Source: Lachnospiraceae bacterium (GTDB lineage: Bacteria > Bacillota > Clostridia > Lachnospirales > Lachnospiraceae). Taken from it: a DNA stretch of 19,994 nucleotides. The notes beneath the pieces are model-generated. The model did no database searches. It worked only from the letters and a program-made list of their open reading frames with translations, and was not told where the DNA came from. Positions 7,821-13,722 of the stretch are shown here, one piece after another. The stretch is taken from the NCBI GenBank assembly GCA_014804185.1, contig JAAVAG010000050.1, positions 1 to 19,994 on the forward strand, read 5' to 3'. The translations under genes and the position numbers were made by a program. Position 1 is the stretch's first letter. Each line of letters opens with the position of its first letter.

Positions 7821-8315
7821 GTCGATATGCCTTGTGAGGAATCGCTGTGCAAAATGCGCGCACAGTCCGGTGAAAAGTCCGGTTACAATGCCGCTGATAA
7901 GGAGGATGGGAAGATAGGCGAATACGCCTGCCGTGCCGGTGATCAGAAAAGCGGCGAGAATCTGGCCGATATTGTGAAAACATCCGCCGAAGATGCTGGT
8001 GAGGAAAATGTAATGCCCGGTCAGAAGCCGGTTTATCCCCCACATGACAAAAAAGCACACAGTGCCTCCCGCCAGGCTGTAAAGCAGAGACATGGCCTGT
8101 CCGGAAAAGATGGAGGCGAGCAGAATACGGGCCAGCAGAACACAGAGGGCGTTTCCGGGCGTGAAGTTTAACAGGATGATCAGCGTCACGATATTCGCCA
8201 GTCCAAGCCGGATGCCCGGGATGGGGACAAGCGGGGGAAATGCGGATTCCACCAGGGACAGGATCAGCGCTGCGGCGGTAAAGAGCGCCAGTATGGTCAG
8301 TTTTTGTGTTTTCAC
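7809..8315 (-). CDS. Gx transporter / heptaprenyl-diphosphate-synthase component I-like family, ECF S-component-like membrane protein
   Basis: A 168 aa, very hydrophobic protein with about five or six membrane segments. The motif IPGIRLGLANIVTLIILLNF near residues 32-51 is typical of the Gx/ECF-S-like family (often named heptaprenyl diphosphate synthase component I). It starts at GTG 8315 with AAGGAG eleven bases upstream. It runs against the flanking methyltransferase units, converging with the first URO-D gene and diverging from the corrinoid gene. Related ECF S-components bind vitamins or small cofactors. Its place inside a corrinoid locus makes a corrinoid or cofactor substrate conceivable, but nothing in the sequence shows the ligand, and no ATPase or T-component gene is nearby. 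Its insertion may be coincidental. Confidence 0.75.
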   Translation of the reverse strand: MKTQKLTILALFTAAALILSLVESAFPPLVPIPGIRLGLANIVTLIILLNFTPGNALCVLLARILLASIFSGQAMSLLYSLAGGTVCFFVMWGINRLLTGHYIFLTSIFGGCFHNIGQILAAFLITGTAGVFAYLPILLISGIVTGLFTGLCAHFAQRFLTRHIDFPM

Positions 8316-8365
8316 GGCAGAGTATTCTCCTTATCTGGCATAGGCGGCCGATATGTGATAGTTTC

Positions 8366-8394
8366 AGTATCTCATGAATCGGTTCAACGGACAA
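8366..8394 (-). promoter_or_regulatory. Possible promoter of the Gx transporter gene
   Basis: On the minus strand TTGTCC (8394-8389), 17 bp, then GATACT (8371-8366), about 50 bp before the GTG start. Each hexamer matches consensus at 4 of 6 positions. It is back to back with the corrinoid-operon promoter. Confidence 0.35.
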
Positions 8395-8408
8395 GACAAA
8401 AAATTACA

Positions 8409-8455
8409 AAACAGAATATTGAACAACAAGAAATAAAAACAGAAACTGCTATAAT
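8409..8455 (+). promoter_or_regulatory. Activator-type promoter of the corrinoid-protein operon; same layout as 6648-6694
   Basis: AAACAGAA (8409-8416), 9 bp, ACAAGAAATA (8426-8435), 11 bp, extended -10 TGCTATAAT (8447-8455). Blocks and spacings are identical to those before the first URO-D gene, while the intervening bases differ, which points to selection on the blocks. The 11 bp gap here holds another AAACAGAA (near 8437-8444). A separate TTGAAC lies about 25 bp before the -10, too far to be its -35. Confidence 0.65.
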
Positions 8456-8490
8456 GGAAATACCAGGACAGAGACAACGGAATATGGAGG

Positions 8491-8519
8491 AGAAGTTTGA
8501 ATGTTCCATTCGAACTTTT
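8491..8519 (+). promoter_or_regulatory. 13 bp stem-loop in the corrinoid-operon leader, overlapping possible mini-ORFs
   Basis: AAGTTTGAATG (8493-8503), loop TTC, CATTCGAACTT (8507-8517): an 11 bp stem with one G-U pair, extendable by an A-U and a G-U pair to 8491/8519. It lies between the promoter and the ribosome site (AAAGG near 8546-8550) of the corrinoid gene. A consensus GGAGGAG (8486-8492) sits eight bases before an ATG inside the left arm, which opens a six-codon frame (MFHSNF, stop at 8519-8521). Another frame from ATG 8484 runs 23 codons to a stop two bases before the corrinoid start. Translation of either is unproven. Confidence 0.4.
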
Positions 8520-8557
8520 GATTGGACGCCCACCAAAGCGGGCAGAAAGGTGTAAAA

Positions 8558-9199
8558 ATGGATATTTTAAATGAAATTTCGGAAAACATGCAGAAAGGAA
8601 AAGCGAAGATCGTAAAGGAACTGGTGCAGCAGGCCATAGACGATGGAATGGATGCAAAAGTGATTCTGGAGCAGGGACTGCTGGCGGGAATGAATATTGT
8701 GGGGGAAAAGTTTAAGAACAATCAGGTATTTGTGCCAGAAGTCCTGATTGCTGCCCGCGCAATGAATATGGGGGCTTCTCTTTTGAAACCGCTTCTGGCG
8801 GAAAGCGGCGTGGAGGCGTCCGGAAGGGTGTGTATCGGCACGGTCAAAGGAGATCTCCACGACATCGGAAAGAATCTTGTCAAAATGATGATGGAGGGAA
8901 AAGGGCTGGAAGTCATCGATCTTGGCACGGATGTGGATGCCGAAACATATGTGAAGACCGCCATAGAGCAGAATTGCCAGGTGATCTGCTGCTCCGCGCT
9001 GCTGACCACCACCATGCCGGTGATGGCGCAGGTGGTGAAAGAGGCAGAGAAAGCAGGTATCCGGGACAAGGTCAAGATCATGGTGGGCGGTGCGCCCGTA
9101 TCGGAGGCGTTCTGTCAGCAGATCGGCGCGGACCGGTATACGCCCGATGCAGCCAGTGCGGCTGATGTGGCGGTGGCTTTCTGCCGGGGGACTATGTAA
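8558..9199 (+). CDS. Corrinoid (cobalamin)-binding methyl-carrier protein, MtbC/MtvC/MtaC-type
   Basis: A 213 aa protein with the two-part structure of methyl-carrier corrinoid proteins. An N-terminal helical cap (about residues 1-88, MDILNEISENMQKGKAKIV to LLKPLL) is followed by a Rossmann-like B12-binding domain. It has the cobalt-ligand motif DxHxxG as GDLHDIG, with H101 the lower axial ligand, then CCSALLTTTM and VGGAPVS loops for the nucleotide tail. It starts at ATG 8558 with AAAGGTG seven bases upstream. The stop is directly followed by the next start (9200), so translation is probably coupled. Role by family: carries the methyl group as methyl-Co(III) between a demethylating and an accepting methyltransferase. 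No reductive activator (RamA-like) is in the window. Confidence 0.92.
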   Translation: MDILNEISENMQKGKAKIVKELVQQAIDDGMDAKVILEQGLLAGMNIVGEKFKNNQVFVPEVLIAARAMNMGASLLKPLLAESGVEASGRVCIGTVKGDLHDIGKNLVKMMMEGKGLEVIDLGTDVDAETYVKTAIEQNCQVICCSALLTTTMPVMAQVVKEAEKAGIRDKVKIMVGGAPVSEAFCQQIGADRYTPDAASAADVAVAFCRGTM

Positions 9200-9763
9200 A
9201 TGTATGAAAAGATCAGGCAGACGGTGCTGGCGCTGGGAGCACGTTCGGCTGCGGTCATAAAAGTTTCGGAGATTCCATTTGAGCCCGGTTTCAGAAAACT
9301 GTGCGAGTCCAATGCCTGCGGGAATTTCGGAGGCTGCTATACTTGCCCGCCGGATGTGGGAGAGATCGATGAGCTGATCCGGGAGGCAAAGAGTTATCGA
9401 TATGCCGTTGCCTATCAGACGGTATGGGATCTGGAGGACAGTTACGATTTTGAGGGAATGATGCTGGCGGGGCAGCGGCATAACGATTTGATCCAGGCGG
9501 TAAGAGAGAGCGCTGAGGTAAAGCAGGCAGGTAAGATACTTCATTTGGGAGCCGGAGGCTGCCGGGTATGTTCGGTGTGCGGAAAAAAGACCGGACAGCC
9601 CTGCAGACATCCGCAGCTTGCACTGGCTTCCATGGAGGCTTATGGAATCAATGTTTCGGAATTATCACGGCTCTGCGGCATGAAATACATCAATGGGGAG
9701 AACACGGTGACTTACTTTGGAATGGTATTGGCGGGACGGGACGAGGGTGAAGGCGGAAAGTGA
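9200..9763 (+). CDS. DUF2284 cysteine-rich predicted metal-binding protein
   Basis: A 187 aa protein with two cysteine groups: C35, C40, C46, C49 (CESNACGNFGGCYTCPPDVG) and C121, C124, C127, C135 (CRVCSVCGKKTGQPCRHP). These fit two metal or Fe-S sites. DUF2284 proteins are predicted metal-binding proteins that often lie next to corrinoid methyltransferase genes; their biochemical role is, to my knowledge, not established. The ATG immediately follows the corrinoid-protein stop, and the next gene starts 7 bp after its own stop, so it is the middle gene of a three-gene operon. A plausible but unproven role is electron transfer or reactivation of oxidised Co(II) corrinoid, since no other reductase is in the operon. 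Confidence 0.85.
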   Translation: MYEKIRQTVLALGARSAAVIKVSEIPFEPGFRKLCESNACGNFGGCYTCPPDVGEIDELIREAKSYRYAVAYQTVWDLEDSYDFEGMMLAGQRHNDLIQAVRESAEVKQAGKILHLGAGGCRVCSVCGKKTGQPCRHPQLALASMEAYGINVSELSRLCGMKYINGENTVTYFGMVLAGRDEGEGGK

Positions 9764-9770
9764 GGAAAAG

Positions 9771-10793
9771 ATGGAGAGGAATATGAGACAATGGATGGAG
9801 AAGCTGCGGATGGCCCCTGTAAAGAAGGCGCTTCCCATTCTTTCATTCCCGGCAGTCCAGCTGCTCGGAATTACGGTAAAGGAACTGATCAGTGATGCCG
9901 ACGCCCAGGCACGGGGCATGGAGGCGGTTGCAGGCGCTGTGGATGCTGCCGCTTCGGTGAGTCTGATGGATCTTTCGGTGGAAGCGGAGTGTTTTGGCTC
10001 AAAGATTCATATATCGGAGGATGAAGTGCCCACCGTTGTGGGAAGTATTGTGGGGACACAAAAGCAGGCGGAGGAACTGGAAATCCCGAAAGTGGGAAGC
10101 GGGCGCACCGGCCTGTATATACAGGCCATCGGCAGGGCCGTCAAAACCATCACGGACCGGCCTGTATTTGCGGGAGTGATTGGTCCGTTTTCACTTGCAG
10201 GACGTCTGCTGGATGTCACGGAGATCATGATTCTCTGCTATGAAGATCCGGATCTGGTGCATACGGTTCTGCGGAAAGCCACGGAATTTCTGAAAGCATA
10301 CTGCGGGGCATACAAGGAGACGGGCGCGAATGGAATCGTTATAGCAGAGCCTCTGGCAGGTATTCTCTCACCCGCCCTGGCGGAAGAGTTTTCGTCCCCC
10401 TATGTGAAAGAAATCGTGGATGCGGTGCAGGATGATTCGTTTCTGGTCATTTATCATAATTGCGGAAACAATACGGTTTCCATGCTGGACTCCATTCTGG
10501 AAACAGGGGCGGCCGCTTATCATTTCGGAAATGCGGTGGATATGGAGGACGTGCTGCAGAAAGTCCCGGAGGATGTGGTGGTGATGGGGAATATTGATCC
10601 GGCGGGGCAGCTCAGGAACGGCAGTCCGCAGTCCGTCAGAGAGGCGACGCTGGAACTGATGGGACGATGCTGTAAATATCCCAATTTTGTGATTTCCTCC
10701 GGGTGCGACATCCCGCCCATGTCAAAATGGGAAAACATCCATGCGTTTTTTGATGCCGTGGACGAATTTTATCAGAATGTGGTTAAAGTATGA
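9771..10793 (+). CDS. MtaA/CmuA-type methyltransferase (URO-D superfamily) with intact zinc motif, probable methylcorrinoid:acceptor methyltransferase
   Basis: A 340 aa cytoplasmic TIM-barrel protein that resembles MtaA/MtbA/CmuA from the start (KKALPILSFPAVQLLGITVKEL). The zinc-thiolate motif H-x-C-(n)-C is complete: H229-N-C231-G-N, then C312 in ISSGCDIPPM. In this family the zinc activates the thiol of the methyl acceptor, coenzyme M in methanogens. A Lachnospiraceae-like host would not be expected to use coenzyme M, so another acceptor such as homocysteine, another thiol or tetrahydrofolate is likely (inference). Two starts are possible: ATG 9771 (GAGG five bases before) and ATG 9783 (GGAG six bases before). 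It is the last gene of the operon and is followed by a strong terminator at 10834. Confidence 0.87.
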   Translation: MERNMRQWMEKLRMAPVKKALPILSFPAVQLLGITVKELISDADAQARGMEAVAGAVDAAASVSLMDLSVEAECFGSKIHISEDEVPTVVGSIVGTQKQAEELEIPKVGSGRTGLYIQAIGRAVKTITDRPVFAGVIGPFSLAGRLLDVTEIMILCYEDPDLVHTVLRKATEFLKAYCGAYKETGANGIVIAEPLAGILSPALAEEFSSPYVKEIVDAVQDDSFLVIYHNCGNNTVSMLDSILETGAAAYHFGNAVDMEDVLQKVPEDVVVMGNIDPAGQLRNGSPQSVREATLELMGRCCKYPNFVISSGCDIPPMSKWENIHAFFDAVDEFYQNVVKV

Positions 10794-10833
10794 CAGACTT
10801 TATGCTGCTGTCCGGCATCCATAAAGTGTCTGG

Positions 10834-10872
10834 CGGGTTTCCGGTGTGGTTTGCCGGGAACCCGTTTTTATT
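10834..10872 (+). terminator. Rho-independent terminator of the methyltransferase operon
   Basis: Stem CGGGTTTCCGG (10834-10844), nine-base loop, CCGGGAACCCG (10854-10864): 11 pairs including one G-U, then TTTTTATT. It lies 40 bp after the MtaA-like gene and just before the next promoter. Confidence 0.9.
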
Positions 10873-10899
10873 GCAAAGGACAGGAGTCAATGCTATAAT
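10871..10899 (+). promoter_or_regulatory. Strong sigma-A promoter of the TPR lipoprotein gene
   Basis: TTGCAA (10871-10876), 17 bp, TATAAT (10894-10899) with an extended TGC before the -10. It begins inside the T-run of the preceding terminator and is 42 bp from the start codon. Confidence 0.85.
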
Positions 10900-10940
10900 C
10901 ATAAAATGAATCAAAGATTATCAGGATTGATGGGAAAGGC

Positions 10941-11996
10941 ATGACTATCAGTATGAGGAAACAGGTGGGAGCGGCGTGTGCTTTGCTGTGCATAGCGCTG
11001 TCGGGATGCGGAGGAAAAACGGGAAACGCCAATGTGGAGGCCGGAATGGAGGCCATAGCGGCACTGGATTATCAGCGGGCGATGGAATGTTTTGAGGCCG
11101 CCAGAGAAAACGGAGAGAACGAGAGACTGATTGCCAGAGGGATGGGGATCGCAAGTATGGGAATGACGGATTATAGTTCCGCTGCGGCCTATCTGGAGGA
11201 GTGTCTTTCTTACAGCGACGGAATGATAAAGGAAATAGACTATGATGTGAACTTTTATCTGGCTGCCGCTCACTGTAAAAATGGAGATTACGTCCAGGCG
11301 GAGGAGATTTATACCGCGATTCTGACACTGAAAACACGGGAACCGGATGCCGGTTTTCTGCGGGGAAACGCCAGGCTGGAACTGGGCAGACTGGAACAGG
11401 CGCTGGAGGACTTTGAATGTGTCATTGCCATGCTGCCGGAGGATTATGACAGGCTGATCGACATTTATGAGGTGCTGGCGGCCCACGGCTATAACGAAAA
11501 AGGAGAGGAATATCTGCGGACCGCGCTGCAGGAGAGGGCGGAAAAAATGTCCTCTTACGACAGGGGGAGAATCTACTATTACCTGGGCGAATATCAACAG
11601 GCGTGCCTGAATCTGGAGGATGCCAAAAAGGCGGACACGGCCGATGTGTATCTGTATCTGGGGAAGTCTTATGAGGCCACAGAAGATTATAATTACGCCA
11701 TTCGCAACGTCTATGAGGCATATCTGAACGGGCATGAAGGGGATGCGCGGCTTTACAATCAGCTGGGACTCTGTCATATGCACCAGAAAGACTATGAGGC
11801 GGCGCTTACGGCTTTTCAGAAAGCGATGAATATACCGGACAATGGAATGATGCAGACGCTCCAGTTTAACGAGGCGGTGGCATATGAGTTTCTGGGCGAA
11901 TATACGAAGGCAGCGGCGCTCATAAACAGCTATCTGCAGACATACCCGGATGATGAGACAGCGGTAAGGGAATTCGGATTTTTGTCAACAAGATAA
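10941..11996 (+). CDS. Tetratricopeptide-repeat lipoprotein
   Basis: A 351 aa protein with a lipoprotein signal peptide: basic RK near residues 6-7, hydrophobic core, then lipobox LSGC with Cys23 as the lipidation site, so it is anchored outside the membrane. The rest is about nine TPR-like helix pairs, for example LDYQRAMECFEAA, GDYVQAEEIYTAIL, KDYEAALTAFQKAM and GEYTKAAALINSYL. TPRs bind other proteins; no catalytic residues are seen. ATG 10953 (MRKQVGAACALL) gives an equally good signal peptide, and neither start has ideal ribosome-site spacing. It has its own promoter at 10871. A GNAT gene follows after 33 bp and is probably co-transcribed. The partner is unknown. Confidence 0.85.
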   Translation: MTISMRKQVGAACALLCIALSGCGGKTGNANVEAGMEAIAALDYQRAMECFEAARENGENERLIARGMGIASMGMTDYSSAAAYLEECLSYSDGMIKEIDYDVNFYLAAAHCKNGDYVQAEEIYTAILTLKTREPDAGFLRGNARLELGRLEQALEDFECVIAMLPEDYDRLIDIYEVLAAHGYNEKGEEYLRTALQERAEKMSSYDRGRIYYYLGEYQQACLNLEDAKKADTADVYLYLGKSYEATEDYNYAIRNVYEAYLNGHEGDARLYNQLGLCHMHQKDYEAALTAFQKAMNIPDNGMMQTLQFNEAVAYEFLGEYTKAAALINSYLQTYPDDETAVREFGFLSTR

Positions 11997-12029
11997 AAAT
12001 ACAGTGAAAATGGAGGAGGGAACCAAAAG

Positions 12030-12518
12030 ATGGCGGCAGATCAGGTGAGGGTGAGAAGAGCGGAAGAGAGGGATATGGAAGCAATAGACAGACTGCTCCG
12101 GCAGGTGCTGATGATCCACCATGGGGGCAGGCCGGATCTGTTTAAAAGCGATGTAAAAAAATATACCGATGAGCAGCTGCTGGAAATTTTGAGAGATGAC
12201 AGGAGGCCCGTCTTTGTAGCGGCAGACAGCAGAGATCGTGTGCTTGGGTATGCGTTTTGCAAGTTTATTCAACATGAAAACGATAATATTCTGACAGATA
12301 TAAAGACTCTTTACATAGACGACCTGTGTGTGGACGAACAGGCCAGAGGCCAGAAAACGGGCACACTTTTATATGAGCATGTTCTGAAATTTGCCAGGGA
12401 AAACAAGTGCTATAATGTGACTTTGAATGTGTGGGCGTGCAACGAGCAGGCATTCCGGTTCTATGAAAAGTGCGGGCTGAAGCTGCAAAAAGCGGGGATG
12501 GAAATGATTTTACAGTAA
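12030..12518 (+). CDS. GNAT-family N-acetyltransferase
   Basis: A 162 aa single-domain acetyltransferase. Motif A is LYIDDLCVDEQARGQKTGTLL, with the acetyl-CoA pyrophosphate loop at R106-G-Q-K-T-G111. Motif B is ACNEQAFRFYEKCGL near residues 136-150, with the usual Asn and the FYxxxG signature. A GGAGGAGGG ribosome site sits nine bases before ATG 12030. It transfers an acetyl group from acetyl-CoA to an amine; the substrate cannot be told from the sequence. It lies 33 bp after the TPR lipoprotein gene. No clear terminator follows. Confidence 0.9.
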   Translation: MAADQVRVRRAEERDMEAIDRLLRQVLMIHHGGRPDLFKSDVKKYTDEQLLEILRDDRRPVFVAADSRDRVLGYAFCKFIQHENDNILTDIKTLYIDDLCVDEQARGQKTGTLLYEHVLKFARENKCYNVTLNVWACNEQAFRFYEKCGLKLQKAGMEMILQ

Positions 12519-12572
12519 TCTTTCTCTTTTACAGTTGCATTGTCAGCGAAAATGTGTTAAGGTAAACATGTG

Positions 12573-12676
12573 CCACAGACATCAAACTGTGGGGTATACG
12601 GAAGTCGGCTGCCCATCTTGCGGCCAAGTCTGGTATACCACATTTCTGCTTGGTTCTTATATGAGGCGTATCGCCT
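12573..12676 (+). promoter_or_regulatory. Hairpin-rich leader before the nuclease-family remnant
   Basis: Several inverted repeats lie in the 206 bp between the GNAT gene and the remnant. CCACAG/CTGTGG is at 12573-12592. TGTGGGGTATAC (12588) pairs with GTATACCACA (12633-12642) with a GG bulge, enclosing GGCTGC/GCGGCC. AGGCG-TAT-CGCCT is at 12664-12676. The first two share bases near 12587-12592 and so exclude each other. The function is unknown: a regulatory leader or a mobile-element end are both possible. No convincing promoter was found here. Confidence 0.35.
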
Positions 12677-12724
12677 GAATATTTCAAGTAAGACGGAAAA
12701 TTTTATACGAAAGGAAGTTTGCCT

Positions 12725-13607
12725 ATGCAAAAAACACAGACGTACTATACTCTTGCGGATATTCTGGGAGAATCCCTGGGAGAGGAAGAGGCTGAAGATC
12801 TGCTTCGTGCGGACGCCGAAGCTTATCGAACTTATCTGGAATTTCCGTTAGAGGAGCAGCTGCTACATTTCCGACTGTATTATGCGTCAGTACAATCGAG
12901 TGAAAAGCGTTAAGAAGAAAAAATTTTCCTATAGGGATATGAAACCGGTTTATATGATCATCCTTATGGAACAGAGCGCGGAGGAATTTCTGAATGTATA
13001 TCCGGCCTATATTCACCGCCAGCATACTGTCATGGACAGCGGAGCGGATATTCAGTTTCTGCAGAAAGCGATCTACATATCTCTTGACACTTTTCATTCT
13101 ATGGAACACAATATAAATACCGAGTTGGACGCCTGGCTGACTTTTTTCAGCTCGGACGACCCGGATACAATCGTAAAACTGGTCAACCAATATCCCCAAT
13201 TCCGTGATATGTATCTTGATATTGTAGAATTTCGAAGAGATCCAAGGAGGCTGATTAATATGTATTCAGAGGCACTGGCGATTATGGACAGAAACACTGT
13301 GGAATATATGTGCGAGAAAATGAAAAAAGAGATTGATCAACAGAAAGAAGTGTTGAAAGAGCAGCAGAAAGAAATGAATGCGCATGAGTGTATGATCAGC
13401 GAACAGAAAAGCACGATCAGCGAGCAGAAAAGCACGATCAGCGAACAGAAAAGCACGATCAGCCAGCAGAAAAGCACGATCAGCCAGCAGGAGAGCACAA
13501 TCAGCCAGCAGGAGAGCACGATCATTCGACAGAAAAAGGAGATTGAGGAAAAGGACGCCATCATTGCTGCGATGCAGGCAGAACTGGAGCGGATTCAGGG
13601 AAAATGA
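12725..13607 (+). pseudogene. PD-(D/E)XK nuclease-family transposase (Rpn-like) remnant: nuclease core deleted and frame shifted
   Basis: ATG 12725 (AAGGA nine bases upstream) begins MQKTQTYYTLADILGESLG and runs to YRTYLEFPLEEQ near 12859, like the N-terminus of Lachnospiraceae PD-(D/E)XK 'transposases'. Then the homology jumps to another frame: from 12852, RSSCYISDCIMRQYNRVK, then KFSYRDMKPVYMIILMEQS, the normal C-terminal part, which continues to 13607. The first frame ends after 64 codons at 12914-12916. The segment between, which in intact relatives carries the catalytic acidic and lysine residues, is missing; I estimate about 80-110 codons from memory of the family. The C-terminus is a coiled coil built on heptad repeats. 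The ATG at 12882 could start the C-terminal part but has no ribosome site. Such proteins are linked to recombination. This copy should be catalytically dead. Confidence 0.75.
13394..13519 (+). repeat. Six tandem 21 bp units encoding ISxQxST heptads
   Basis: The unit ATCAGCGAACAGAAAAGCACG and variants are repeated six times in frame, each encoding a seven-residue coiled-coil heptad (ISEQKST three times, ISQQKST, then ISQQEST twice), followed by a degenerate seventh. The units differ by only a few bases, as expected of recent slippage expansion. Confidence 0.9.
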
Positions 13608-13619
13608 TAGATTTGTAAT

Positions 13620-13652
13620 GAAAAAGAGTTCTTCTGAAGAGAACTCTTTTTC
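13620..13652. terminator. Bidirectional intrinsic terminator between the remnant and the aminopeptidase gene
   Basis: GAAAAAGAGTTCT (13620-13632), seven-base loop, AGAACTCTTTTTC (13640-13652): a 13 bp perfect stem whose outer A and T runs give a U-tract on both strands. It lies between two convergent genes. Confidence 0.85.
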
Positions 13653-13722
13653 ATGGTGCAGCCTGAGAACTGCGTAGGTGACGGGTAATCAGATACGATT
13701 CCGGGTTTGTAAAAGCAAGGGA

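Noticed and set aside
8567..9610. A 347-codon minus-strand frame opposite the corrinoid and DUF2284 genes
   Set aside because: It is a shadow of two genes with clear family motifs and good ribosome sites; its translation is low-complexity His/Arg-rich with no family signal.
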